Positions 56,148-64,000 of a DNA stretch of 64,000 bases are shown here, piece by piece. Every line of letters starts with the position of its first letter. The first letter of the stretch is position 1. The notes under the pieces were generated by a model. That model made no database searches, was not told where the DNA came from, and was given only the letters and a program-made list of their open reading frames with translations. Source of the stretch: Chlorobiaceae bacterium (GTDB taxonomy: Bacteria; Bacteroidota; Chlorobiia; Chlorobiales; Chlorobiaceae); assembly GCA_013334485.1 (NCBI GenBank), contig JAAXXL010000001.1, positions 1 through 64,000 of the forward strand. Reading direction: 5' to 3'. A program made the translations under genes and the position numbers.

Positions 56148-57380
56148 TCAAGCTCTCTGGTGGTGATGGCTTTTCTGTTCTTTCAACAGGCGGTTCTGCT
56201 CATTCTGGTCAAGGTCAAAGGGTATGTGAAGCCATTTGTCCTTGAAGACCGCGTTACCCGGCTCAAGCCCGGTAAGACTGATCGGAAGAGTAATGATTTT
56301 CCGCTGGTTTCCTATCTGAACATAAAGCTCGTCACCGGTAACCCAGACATCAATATCAACAGGATTGGCAAACATCAGCTTCAACTGCACCTCATAAACA
56401 TCCTTGATTCTGACAAATTTTATCGGTGGTTCATCATACATCAAGTCCGACGGGTCCGTGTCACCGTACATATCCTTTGCAAACTGATCAAGAGCGGCAA
56501 GACCTACAATTTCCTGCTCATACATCCTGAGTTTTTTAACCGGAAGCGGAGCAAAACCCTCTTCAATTTCTCCAAGATACTTCTGCTGGATGGTTTTCCA
56601 CTTTTCAAGGTAACCACTGTCCTCATTGGTGTCAAGCAGCCTGTTGACAAGCACCATATCCACCTTGAAACCGTAAAGATTCAGATAGGTCAAAGCCCGC
56701 ATGGTCTCCTTTATAGACATCTTCTCCGCATTCATGACCAGACGTACCGTTGACTTCACATTATCCGTCAGAATTTCACGGATATCCTCAAGCTCTTCAA
56801 AAACCTGGTCAACCGACTCAATCGCATCTTCAGGAGGAACAAAATGGGCAATCTTGTCAGACATTTTCGAAAGCGGCTTGCTGAGCGGGCGGATTATATA
56901 TTTATTGACATTTTTTATAGCTTTCATTCCCCATGCAAGCGTATCGGGAAGAGAGAGCAGCCGGAGGGTCTCTCCGGTCGGGGCAGTATCGAGCACCAGC
57001 ACATCATAAAGTCCGGAGGTTTTATACCGCTTTATTCGCAAGAGTGAAAAAAGCTCTTCCATTCCGGGAAGAATAGTCATCTCATCAGTCATCACCCCGG
57101 AAACACCCTGGGCCATGAACACCTTTGCATAGTATTTCTGAACAGACTGCCAGTTCTGCTTGAGATCTACATAAGGGTTAACCTCAATGGCATGAAGGTT
57201 CTCCCTGATTTTTGTAGGTTCAGCACCAAGAGGAAGGTTGAATGAATCCGACAGACTGTGAGCAGGATCGGTTGAAAGAATAAGGGTACGATAACCCATA
57301 CCTGACAAACGGACTGCTGTAGCTGCTGATACACTGGTTTTGCCTACCCCGCCTTTACCAGTAAATGTTAAAATACGCAT
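56148..57380 (-). CDS. ArsA/Get3-like ATPase, second copy, upstream of csmC
   Basis: 410 aa. P-loop [15 protein letters not shown] (8-22), the switch II sequence LVLDTAPTGETLRLL, and a C-terminal HSP20-like region (from about 335; EVQLKLMFANPVDIDVWVTG). It is a paralogue of the gene at 52175. It lies 124 bases upstream of csmC, with an inverted repeat upstream at 57511. Like its paralogue it lacks arsenic-resistance neighbours. It may serve membrane delivery of chlorosome proteins, which is inference. The C-terminal Lys-rich tail ends in HHHQRA. Confidence 0.88.
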   Translation of the reverse strand: MRILTFTGKGGVGKTSVSAATAVRLSGMGYRTLILSTDPAHSLSDSFNLPLGAEPTKIRENLHAIEVNPYVDLKQNWQSVQKYYAKVFMAQGVSGVMTDEMTILPGMEELFSLLRIKRYKTSGLYDVLVLDTAPTGETLRLLSLPDTLAWGMKAIKNVNKYIIRPLSKPLSKMSDKIAHFVPPEDAIESVDQVFEELEDIREILTDNVKSTVRLVMNAEKMSIKETMRALTYLNLYGFKVDMVLVNRLLDTNEDSGYLEKWKTIQQKYLGEIEEGFAPLPVKKLRMYEQEIVGLAALDQFAKDMYGDTDPSDLMYDEPPIKFVRIKDVYEVQLKLMFANPVDIDVWVTGDELYVQIGNQRKIITLPISLTGLEPGNAVFKDKWLHIPFDLDQNEQNRLLKEQKSHHHQRA

Positions 57381-57510
57381 GAACCGAAGTTTGGAATATT
57401 AAATGACTACGGACAAAGAGTTCAAGATATAACTCTGAACTATTTCTGCAAGAGTTCAAACATACACAGTTCGAACAATGTTAAAAAATTATTATTCAGA
57501 CACTCTTCTC

Positions 57511-57539
57511 CCCTTTTTTTTCGGAATGGAAAAAAAGGG
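57511..57539. other. Ten-base inverted repeat in the divergent arsA-like/pyrK promoter region
   Basis: CCCTTTTTTT / AAAAAAAGGG around a nine-base spacer. In a divergent intergenic space; could be an operator, or chance from poly-T sequence. Confidence 0.3.
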
Positions 57540-57655
57540 ATATTTCATAAGTACACAAGAAAAAAAGATGCACAACGCAAACAGCTTGCAAATGAGAGGA
57601 CAACTCTATTAATTGACCTCAACGTTTATCATCCTTTCACCCTCATTTATTTGAA

Positions 57656-58462
57656 ATGAGCCCAGATATGATCGAAACAAATGCTCTTGCCGATGTCAGG
57701 GCAACCATTACAGAAAACCGCCGTATCAGCAGCGATATCACCATCATTACACTGGAGTGCCCGGAAATTGCCATTGCAGCAAAACCGGGAAACTTTGTCA
57801 ATGTCAAGGTCAGCAACACAACACAACCACTGCTCAGACGACCCTTTTCCATCCACAATGTCAGAGACAACTCAATTGACATCATGGTCAAATCTGTCGG
57901 GTGCGGAACCGCTATCTTTTGCGACAGCGCTGAAGGCACTCCCATGATGGTACTTGGTCCGCTGGGTAACAGTTTTAATACCTCCAGCCGGAACTTCGAC
58001 ACCGCTCTTCTTCTCTCCGGAGGAATAGGCACAGCACCAATGTACTTTCTGGAACAGACACTTGCCCACGAAGAGAAAAAGGTAATCAACCTCGTCGGGG
58101 GCAGAACCGAAGCAGACCTGATCGCACCGGGACTTACCAATGTGCAGTTTGCTACCGATGACGGTTCAGCAGGCTTCAGGGGAAATGTAGTGGCGCTGCT
58201 TGAGAGTGTACTGCCCTCCATTGACCGGAAAGGAGGTGTGAAAGTATTTGCCTGCGGCCCCAATCCCATGCTCAAAGCACTGGCAGGATGCTGCAGAAAA
58301 CATCACCTCCCGTGTGAGCTATCACTCGAATCGGTTATGGGCTGCGGCATCGGCATCTGCTACGGCTGCAGTGTTGAAATCAACGATCCTGACGGAGGGA
58401 TCCGCTCCATTCTGCTCTGCCGGGAAGGTCCGGTCATCGACGCCGAACTTTTTGTACTATAG
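57656..58462 (+). CDS. pyrK: Dihydroorotate dehydrogenase electron-transfer subunit
   Basis: 268 aa ferredoxin-reductase fold. FAD-binding LRRPFSIHNV (60-69), the NAD-side GGIGTAPMYF and the C-terminal 2Fe-2S cluster Cys in MGCGIGICYGCSVE followed by a fourth Cys in LLCREGP. It passes electrons from the class 1B dihydroorotate dehydrogenase PyrDB to NAD. pyrD is not in the window. It has two possible starts, Met1 and Met5. Divergent from the ArsA-like gene. Confidence 0.93.
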   Translation: MSPDMIETNALADVRATITENRRISSDITIITLECPEIAIAAKPGNFVNVKVSNTTQPLLRRPFSIHNVRDNSIDIMVKSVGCGTAIFCDSAEGTPMMVLGPLGNSFNTSSRNFDTALLLSGGIGTAPMYFLEQTLAHEEKKVINLVGGRTEADLIAPGLTNVQFATDDGSAGFRGNVVALLESVLPSIDRKGGVKVFACGPNPMLKALAGCCRKHHLPCELSLESVMGCGIGICYGCSVEINDPDGGIRSILLCREGPVIDAELFVL

Positions 58463-58535
58463 AACACTGAGATATATCTTCAAAAACATGGGAAAGGCAT
58501 TCCCGAAAGCTTTTTTCAATGAACCCTGATACACT

Positions 58536-59042
58536 ATGGCAAAAGGACTCAATAAAGTAATGCTGATAGGTCGCCTCGGCAAAGATCCGGTAACCCGTCA
58601 GGCCGGCAGCAGCACAGTATGCAACTTCACCATCGCCACAAGCGAAACATTCAAGGATGCACAGGGCTCGAAGCAGGAAAGAACCGAGTGGCACAACATT
58701 GCCGTATGGGGACGACTTGGCGAGATATGCCAGCAGTACCTTACAAAAGGTCGCGAAGTCTATATCGAAGGTAAGCTGCAAACCCGAAGCTGGGACGACC
58801 CGAAAAGCGGCGAAAAGAAATATGCCACTGACATTGTCTGCACAGACATGCAGATGCTTGGCAGTCAGAGAGATTCCGGTGCCGGCAGTGGAGGATACAG
58901 TGATGGCGGCGCATCGAATTACGAACGTCAGGCAGACAAAACTCAGCCACGCGACTATCAGGGGGACTCCGGCTATCCTGCACCATCTGCTCCTCCTTCA
59001 GCGCCCATGCTTGAAAGCGACAAGGATGACCTTCCGTTTTAA
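58536..59042 (+). CDS. ssb: Single-stranded DNA-binding protein
   Basis: 168 aa. N-terminal OB fold (about 1-110) from [18 protein letters not shown] through [10 protein letters not shown], a Gly/Ser-rich linker, and the acidic C-terminal tip DKDDLPF that recruits repair proteins. It binds ssDNA as a tetramer in replication and recombination. It follows pyrK after about 70 bases and ends in a strong terminator. Confidence 0.97.
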   Translation: MAKGLNKVMLIGRLGKDPVTRQAGSSTVCNFTIATSETFKDAQGSKQERTEWHNIAVWGRLGEICQQYLTKGREVYIEGKLQTRSWDDPKSGEKKYATDIVCTDMQMLGSQRDSGAGSGGYSDGGASNYERQADKTQPRDYQGDSGYPAPSAPPSAPMLESDKDDLPF

Positions 59043-59048
59043 TGAGAC

Positions 59049-59098
59049 GCTGAGCGCCGGGTTCTCAACGCCCGGCACTCAGCACTTAGCACTTTTTT
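59049..59098 (+). terminator. Rho-independent terminator after ssb
   Basis: Stem GCTGAGCGCCGGG / CCCGGCACTCAGC with one bulge, loop about eight bases, then ACTTTTTT. It lies just past the ssb stop. Confidence 0.85.
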
Positions 59099-59103
59099 AA
59101 TCA

Positions 59104-60144
59104 ATGGATGCATTGAAGAAAACCCCTCTTGCCGGTACCGTTTCACCGGTTTATTTTCTCTACGGCCCCGAAAGCCACCTCAAGGAAGAGATGACCGATA
59201 TGATAAAATCGGCTCTATTTCCTTCAGAGAGCGATGCAGCAGCTAATACGCACATACTCTACGGCCCGGAGCTCACGTTGGGAGAACTGGTTTCCAAAGC
59301 TTCAGAGTACCCGATGTTTACCCCGAAACAGCTTATTATTGTCCGGCAGTTTGAAAAAATCAAAAAGCCCGCGACAAAGGAGCTGCTAAAACAGCATGAA
59401 GAGAAATTCAGCCGCTACATGCAGAATCCGGCAGAGTTCACCATTCTTGTGCTTGATGCCGACCAGATTGAGAAAAAAGAGCAGGAAAAAACGCCATACA
59501 GTACACTGAAAATGTACCGCAAAGAGTTCCCGGTTATCAAAAGTCCGGATCTCTTTGCTTCCGAACGGGCAAAAGCCTCCGGATGGGAGTTCGAACCTGA
59601 TGCACTCAAAGCATTTTCCGCCTATATTCAGCCATCTTCGCGGGAGATATGCCACGAAATCGAAAAAATCATCATGTACGTCTCCGCGCGGGCCGGAGTA
59701 AAGCGTATCACAGCCGCCGATGTTCTTGACTGCGTAGGTATATCCAGAACCTATAATGTCTTTGAGCTGGAAAAAGCACTTGCAGCACGAAACCTCCGCC
59801 TCTGCAGCGGCATCTCGCTCATGATCATGGATCAGGAGGGTCAAAAAGAGGGGCTCGGCAACATCGTCCGTTACCTCACCACTTTTTATATCCGGCTTTG
59901 GAAACTCTCACTGCCCGAAGTACGACAGCTTCCGCAGGCTGAAATCGCTAAAATTCTCGGCATGTACGGCAAGCAGGAGTACTTTATAAAAAACTACCTT
60001 ACCTACACCCGGTCATTTTCGATCTCCGACACCGAGCAGGCAATTATCGCCCTGAAAGAGACCGATGCCGCACTCAAAGGACTTCTCCCCTACCCCGACG
60101 AGAAATTTCTGCTTCTTAAACTCATGCAAAAACTGCTGGGGTGA
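59104..60144 (+). CDS. holA: DNA polymerase III delta subunit
   Basis: 346 aa. [20 protein letters not shown] at the start, [19 protein letters not shown], then the three-domain AAA-like clamp-loader delta fold: [15 protein letters not shown] and [11 protein letters not shown]. It opens the sliding clamp in the clamp loader. It follows ssb after the terminator. Confidence 0.9.
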   Translation: MDALKKTPLAGTVSPVYFLYGPESHLKEEMTDMIKSALFPSESDAAANTHILYGPELTLGELVSKASEYPMFTPKQLIIVRQFEKIKKPATKELLKQHEEKFSRYMQNPAEFTILVLDADQIEKKEQEKTPYSTLKMYRKEFPVIKSPDLFASERAKASGWEFEPDALKAFSAYIQPSSREICHEIEKIIMYVSARAGVKRITAADVLDCVGISRTYNVFELEKALAARNLRLCSGISLMIMDQEGQKEGLGNIVRYLTTFYIRLWKLSLPEVRQLPQAEIAKILGMYGKQEYFIKNYLTYTRSFSISDTEQAIIALKETDAALKGLLPYPDEKFLLLKLMQKLLG

Positions 60145-60200
60145 AAACCGAAGTAAAATAACCAGTACCTTGCATTAAACCTTCTCGAAGCACTCTTTAA

Positions 60201-60250
60201 TCTTTTATAGGTACTATAGGTCTCATGGGACTTATAGTACCTATAAAAGA
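60201..60250. terminator. Near-perfect palindrome between convergent holA and epimerase genes
   Basis: Arms TCTTTTATAGGTACTATA and TATAGTACCTATAAAAGA (18 bases, perfect) around GGTCTCATGGGACT-like loop. It may terminate both genes, though T-tracts lie inside the stem. The arms are AT-rich and could instead be a protein-binding site. Confidence 0.55.
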
Positions 60251-60272
60251 TTTCAAGAAATTTTACCAAACC

Positions 60273-61271
60273 TCACATCCACCCTTTTCGTCGGTACCAG
60301 TCGATGGTGGTTGCAACACCTTTTTCAAGGGGAGTTCCGGCTATAAAACCAAGATCGCGTTCTGCCTTTTCCGGCGAGCAGACCCAGTAATCCTGAACCA
60401 GTTCATTGGCTTTATCACGGTTGATAAGCGCCGGCTTGCCGGTCAATGCGCCTGCAGCACCAACGAGAGTACCAACAAAAAACACAAGAGGCACCGGAAG
60501 AGAAATGGTATAAAACCGTCGAAAACCAAACACTGGACGCGCAGCAGCAACAACTTCCGCCCAAGAGAGCGCGTGATGAGAGGTTATATAATAACACTGG
60601 CCAACACCCTTTTCAGAACGGACGGCAAGCATGATACCTCTGAGAAGATCATCAACATAAATCATGCTGAAACGCTGCTTTCCGGGTCTGCCCGCCGATA
60701 TCAGCACCCCTTTTGCAAGCATCTGAAAAACCTGCAGAACATCTCGATCACCCGGCCCGTAAACGGCAGGTGGACGAACAATGGTAACCGGAATATCCTG
60801 TGCATACTCCATGCAAACAGTTTCCGCCCTTGACTTGCTTCGACCGTAAGCACTCACAGGCTTGCATAGATCAGATTCGCTGACACCCGACACTCCATCC
60901 GAAGCCGGACCTGCAGCAGCAAGAGAAGAGATCAGTAAAAAACGTTTCAGCGAAGGATTATGCGCCCTGACTGCATCAAGAATGTTCCTGACCGGCATAA
61001 CATTACCGGCATCAAAACCTGCTTCGTCAACCGCTTTGGTGACCCCGGCAAGATGCACAATACGGTCAACCCGCTGAACCGCCCGGCCAAGAGCCTCGCG
61101 ATCACTAAAACTCCCTCTGACAATCTCTATCTTGCCGGATAAGGGCAATCCTGCACTTTCGGGACGTAAAAAAACTCTTATCTGCACTCCCTCTTTCTCA
61201 AGTAGATTCAGCAGCCTCGACCCAATAAAACCGGTCGACCCCGTCACTAAAATTGTTTCACCCATAGACAC
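60273..61271 (-). CDS. NAD-dependent epimerase/dehydratase, candidate ceramide-pathway reductase
   Basis: 332 aa extended SDR: VTGSTGFIGSRLLNLLEKEG, DRIVHLAGVTKAV, the LISSLAAAGP Ser, YGRSKSRAET (Tyr and Lys) and VRPPAVYGPGD. C-terminal hydrophobic segment near 250-275 (PVPLVFFVGTLVGAAGAL) may anchor it to a membrane. It is divergent from a serine palmitoyltransferase-like gene. Caulobacter CerR, a ceramide-pathway reductase, is in this superfamily. The link is inference. Confidence 0.82.
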   Translation of the reverse strand: MSMGETILVTGSTGFIGSRLLNLLEKEGVQIRVFLRPESAGLPLSGKIEIVRGSFSDREALGRAVQRVDRIVHLAGVTKAVDEAGFDAGNVMPVRNILDAVRAHNPSLKRFLLISSLAAAGPASDGVSGVSESDLCKPVSAYGRSKSRAETVCMEYAQDIPVTIVRPPAVYGPGDRDVLQVFQMLAKGVLISAGRPGKQRFSMIYVDDLLRGIMLAVRSEKGVGQCYYITSHHALSWAEVVAAARPVFGFRRFYTISLPVPLVFFVGTLVGAAGALTGKPALINRDKANELVQDYWVCSPEKAERDLGFIAGTPLEKGVATTIDWYRRKGWM

Positions 61272-61504
61272 TTTTGTTCATTTATTTAATCTATTTACTT
61301 TTATTACGCCACAAAAGCATTTCTGGCAGCAAAAAAACCGGCACGGGTATTATCAAAAAAAATAAAAAAATTGATACATTTCGGTTTCAGGGCAAAACCG
61401 TCCTGCTGAAACCCGGTCACCGAAAGAAATAAGAGAACAAAACGACCGTAAGAACGAGAAATTCACGCTTTTTGCTATTAAAGCTGAGATAAATTTGCAT
61501 TCCT

Positions 61505-62707
61505 GTGGATAAAACAAAAGATTTATTTAAAAAATGCCTTGATTTTACCCTTGCCGATGAAGTAAAGGCACAGGGTGTATATCCATTTTTTCATCCGATA
61601 GACGAAAATGAAGGTCCGGTTGTCACCTTTGCCGGACGAAAACTCGTGATGGCCGGCTCCAACAACTATCTCGGTCTGACTGCCGACCCCAGGGTAAAAG
61701 CCGCATCAATCAATGCAATCAACAAATACGGCACAAGCTGCAGCGGCTCAAGATACATGACCGGCACGGTCAATCTTCACATTGAGCTTGAAGAGAAGCT
61801 TGCCAACTTTTTCCAGAAAGAGCGCTGCCTGCTCTTCAGTACCGGCTACCAGACAGGTCAGGGCATCATCCCCACTGTTGTACAGCGCGGTGAATATATA
61901 GTCTCTGATCGCGACAACCACGCAAGCCTGGTCGCAGCATCCATAATGGCACAGGGAGCAGGAGCAAACCTTGTCCGATACAACCACAACAATATGGAGG
62001 ATCTGGAGCGCGTGCTTCAGAAAATCCCTGAGTCAGCCGGACGCCTGATCGTTTCTGATGGAGTCTTTTCAGTTTCAGGTGAAATCGTCGATCTTCCTGA
62101 ACTGGTAAAACTCGCCAAAAAATATAATGCACGAATTCTTATTGATGACGCACATGCCGTAGGCGTTATTGGCAAAGGTGGCCGGGGTACCCCGTCGGAG
62201 TTTGATCTGGTTGACGAGGTGGACCTCATCATGGGCACCTTCTCAAAAACCTTTGGCTCACTTGGCGGATATGTAGCAGGTGACCGCAGTGTCATCAACT
62301 ATATCAAGCACAACGCATCATCCCTCATCTTTAGCGCCTCACCTACACCGGCCAGTGTTGCGGCAGTGCTTGCCACCCTCGAAATAATCAGCAACGAACC
62401 CGAACTTACTGAACGGCTGATCTCCAATACCGACTATGTTCGTCAGGGACTGCTTAAAGCCGGATTTACACTCATGCCATCACGAACAGCCATTGTCACT
62501 GTTCTGATCAGCGACCAAATGAAAACTCTGCTCTTCTGGAAAAAGCTCTTCGATGCAGGCGTTTATGTGAATGCCTTTATCCGTCCTGGCGTTATGCCGG
62601 GTCATGAAGCACTTCGAACAAGCTTCATGGCAACTCACCTCAAAGAGCATCTCGACAAGGTCATCACCGAATTCTCCACTATAGGAAAAGAGCTCGGAGT
62701 AATCTGA
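61505..62707 (+). CDS. Alpha-oxoamine synthase, serine palmitoyltransferase-like
   Basis: 400 aa from GTG 61505. Fold-type I PLP enzyme: [45 protein letters not shown] (Asp215, His217) and the PLP lysine Lys248 in [12 protein letters not shown]. The C-terminal [20 protein letters not shown] resembles serine palmitoyltransferase; KBL and BioF are alternatives. SPT condenses serine and acyl-CoA or acyl-ACP into 3-ketosphinganine. No bio genes or threonine dehydrogenase are adjacent, which argues against BioF and KBL. An epimerase gene is divergent. Confidence 0.85.
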   Translation: MDKTKDLFKKCLDFTLADEVKAQGVYPFFHPIDENEGPVVTFAGRKLVMAGSNNYLGLTADPRVKAASINAINKYGTSCSGSRYMTGTVNLHIELEEKLANFFQKERCLLFSTGYQTGQGIIPTVVQRGEYIVSDRDNHASLVAASIMAQGAGANLVRYNHNNMEDLERVLQKIPESAGRLIVSDGVFSVSGEIVDLPELVKLAKKYNARILIDDAHAVGVIGKGGRGTPSEFDLVDEVDLIMGTFSKTFGSLGGYVAGDRSVINYIKHNASSLIFSASPTPASVAAVLATLEIISNEPELTERLISNTDYVRQGLLKAGFTLMPSRTAIVTVLISDQMKTLLFWKKLFDAGVYVNAFIRPGVMPGHEALRTSFMATHLKEHLDKVITEFSTIGKELGVI

Positions 62708-62741
62708 GCTTGGAGGCTTGGAGCAAATAATTTATTTCCAT

Positions 62742-62769
62742 GTTATCCCCGGTACGAACCGGGGATAAC
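62742..62769 (+). terminator. Hairpin after the SPT-like gene
   Basis: Perfect 12-base stem GTTATCCCCGGT / ACCGGGGATAAC with an ACGA loop, about 35 bases past the stop. No clear T run follows, but the stem is strong. Confidence 0.6.
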
Positions 62770-62870
62770 TATTTCCGGCAGCACAAGTATACCGTTGCAG
62801 GAAAGTAAAAAGGACAACAACGGACAAAGAGAAATCTCAGGCAACCACAGGGTATTGCCCCTGCACACCA

Positions 62871-62952
62871 GTGTCATCCCGAACGCATGTGAGGGATCTC
62901 TCTTTCGACAAGCAGATCCCTCACCATCCTTCGTCAGGATTCGGGATGACAC
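62871..62952. repeat. Long imperfect palindrome (GTGTCATCCCGAA type)
   Basis: Outer arms GTGTCATCCCGAA and TTCGGGATGACAC are perfect complements; inner arms TGAGGGATCT and AGATCCCTCA also pair. This GTCATCCCGAA...GGGATCT palindrome type recurs in intergenic DNA of several bacterial phyla. It has no coding potential. Confidence 0.75.
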
Positions 62953-62977
62953 CACTCCCCCCTCCTGTCCACATCGT

Positions 62978-63009
62978 CTTCCTTTCGTGAACTTTCGTGT
63001 CTTTCGTGG
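62978..63009 (+). repeat. Periodic CTTTCGTG tract
   Basis: CTTTCGTGAACTTTCGTGTC then TTTCGTGG, three units of about ten bases. Short periodic intergenic tract of unknown function, similar in character to the GTCCTTG tracts at 7616 and 35757. Confidence 0.5.
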
Positions 63010-63273
63010 CAACAAATCTTTTCTCATCTCCCAGCACTCAGCACTTTTCTCCTCCACCCCTGATTCACGATACTATTACCTTATCATTTGCACAATTTGC
63101 TTTTTTTTTTATAACTTTGGAGTTACGATGGCTATTCATTGCGTGATGAGATAAAGATTATTTTAATACCGATAGCTGATATGAGGTGTTGATGATGAGG
63201 TGATGACGGAGAATTCCAGAATGAGTAACCCGGTTTTTTTGTTCGTATCATTGCAACCAGACAACACACAACC

Positions 63274-64000
63274 ATGAAAACAAAACATACGCAGTCGTAT
63301 CGCGTTTCCCGTTTTGTTCTGTCGGCATTTTGCCTGACGGCTACACTCTTGCCGCTCCCGGCTCTCGGAGCTGACTACGGCATAGTAAAAGGTAAAATCA
63401 CCGACAAAGCTGACGGTGAAGGCGTTTACGGAGCTTCAGTCAGTATTGCCGGAACGACTATCGGCACCACAACTGACATGAACGGCAACTTTACACTCCC
63501 CAATGTTCCGGCAAAACAGCAGAAAATATCCATCTCCATCGTAGGCTACGCCCCGGCAAGCCAAGTTGTTACCGTCGCTAACGGACAAACATACCAGGTT
63601 AACCTGCAGCTCGGTCAGACCACCATTATGGCATCCGAAGTCGTAGTCGGTGCCTCGCTCTACAAGCAGGACCGCCTTGATGTTCCTGTGACCGCCAACG
63701 TGGTCTCACAGGAAAAGATCAAGCAGCAGGCCAACCCGACACTCGACAGAATAATTGAGGATGTTCCTGGTGTTGTGGTCACACGTGCAGGCGGCCAGAC
63801 CTCATCAGGTGTTCAGATTCGAGGTTCAAACACCTACCAGGGTGGAGGTATCGGTACCCGTGTTAGCGCACTTTACGACGGCTTCCCTATCAATGCTCCG
63901 GAGTCAGGTGAAGTGGCATGGTCCTCCGTCAACATGAATGCTGCTGACAAGGTTGAAATCCTCAAAGGTGCCGCAGCTACCCTCTACGGTTCAGGTGCCA
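63274..64000 (+). CDS. TonB-dependent receptor, N-terminal part
   Basis: Partial; 242 codons, running off the right edge. MKTKHTQSYRVSRFVLSAFC begins a signal peptide ending near ALGA (about 33). Residues 36-115 form a carboxypeptidase-D regulatory-like beta domain (VKGKITDKADGEGVYGASVS, TTTDMNGNFTLPNVPA). From about 120 the plug domain begins (SEVVVGASLYKQDR, IIEDVPGVVV and VQIRGSNTYQGGG). It is an outer-membrane transporter. The substrate (siderophore, cobalamin or other) is not visible in this part. The upstream region has no confident regulator site. Confidence 0.93.
   Translation, partial: MKTKHTQSYRVSRFVLSAFCLTATLLPLPALGADYGIVKGKITDKADGEGVYGASVSIAGTTIGTTTDMNGNFTLPNVPAKQQKISISIVGYAPASQVVTVANGQTYQVNLQLGQTTIMASEVVVGASLYKQDRLDVPVTANVVSQEKIKQQANPTLDRIIEDVPGVVVTRAGGQTSSGVQIRGSNTYQGGGIGTRVSALYDGFPINAPESGEVAWSSVNMNAADKVEILKGAAATLYGSGA

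Larger units (their letters stand above)
62708..63273. other. Intergenic region with several hairpins and repeats
   Basis: About 565 bases without a gene. It includes the terminator-like hairpin 62742-62769, an 82-base imperfect palindrome 62871-62952 and a periodic CTTTCGTG array at 62978-63009. 63061-63273 presumably contains the promoter of the TonB-dependent receptor; no riboswitch or Fur-box is recognised with confidence. Confidence 0.6.

Noticed and set aside
52175-57380. Arsenic-resistance operon
   Set aside because: The two ArsA-like ATPases have no arsR, arsB, arsC or arsD near them; csm genes are the neighbours.
61505-62707. BioF (biotin synthesis) or KBL as the identity
   Set aside because: Neither bio genes nor threonine dehydrogenase is adjacent and the C-terminus looks like SPT; kept only as alternatives.
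1-64000. tRNA, rRNA, CRISPR array, integrase or prophage
   Set aside because: None recognised by reading the intergenic spaces; the only mobile-type gene is the RAYT. I could not run a tRNA or CRISPR search.

Overview
The window is a chromosomal segment from a green sulfur bacterium (family Chlorobiaceae). The diagnosis rests on chlorosome envelope genes: a csmC-csmA pair (55218-56023, minus strand) and a csmA paralogue resembling csmE (28981-29232). Also consistent are a B12-binding radical SAM protein of the family that includes the BchQ/BchR bacteriochlorophyllide methyltransferases, and two single-copy-type ArsA/Get3 ATPases beside csmA. I could not fix genus or species.

Layout. 1-98 is the 5' end of gcvT. 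300-4740 is an accessory island: a tight three-gene operon of two GIY-YIG-type proteins around a DUF6884-like protein, a decayed antitoxin, a zeta-like toxin with a small partner, and a GNAT/DUF1778 toxin-antitoxin pair. 4976-12116 (minus) carries a DUF2007 protein, a lemA-TPM-TPM operon, the (p)ppGpp enzyme Rel and uvrB. 12384-17426 (plus) carries an M16 peptidase, an LptF/LptG-type permease and a SAM hydrolase-family protein. 17592-22745 is mixed, partly accessory: an AphA-type phosphatase, DinB, a membrane-anchored unknown, an M15 peptidase, a secreted unknown and a REP-associated tyrosine transposase (RAYT) between inverted repeats. 22933-26548 (minus) holds an FKBP isomerase, MscS, a protoporphyrinogen oxidase-like flavoprotein and a gamma-carbonic anhydrase homologue. 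27087-35739 (plus) holds a protease-TPR protein, csmE-like, lptB, the radical SAM protein, an RRM protein, an HD phosphohydrolase, a YtxH protein and an alpha/beta hydrolase. 35851-39606 (minus) holds aroA, rpsU, an unknown and a cystathionine beta-synthase homologue that has lost its PLP lysine. 39860-42425 (plus) holds alr, a ComEA-like protein and an unknown. 42427-46594 (minus) holds asd-dus-recA-epimerase. 46947-49608 (plus) holds a second M16 peptidase and tig; 49688-50947 (minus) acpS-nadC; 51212-52101 (plus) folB-folK. 52175-57380 (minus) is the chlorosome block: ArsA-like, unknown, csmA, csmC, ArsA-like. 57656-60144 (plus) holds pyrK, ssb and holA. The end has an epimerase divergent from a serine palmitoyltransferase-like enzyme, then the 5' end of a TonB-dependent receptor.

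Most of the content is housekeeping. The less explained parts are the GIY-YIG/DUF6884 operon, the chlorosome-linked ArsA block, the catalytically dead CBS homologue, the possible sphingolipid pair, and a family of dispersed palindromic intergenic elements (at least seven copies or fragments) that sit against gene ends and starts. No tRNA, rRNA or CRISPR array was recognised.
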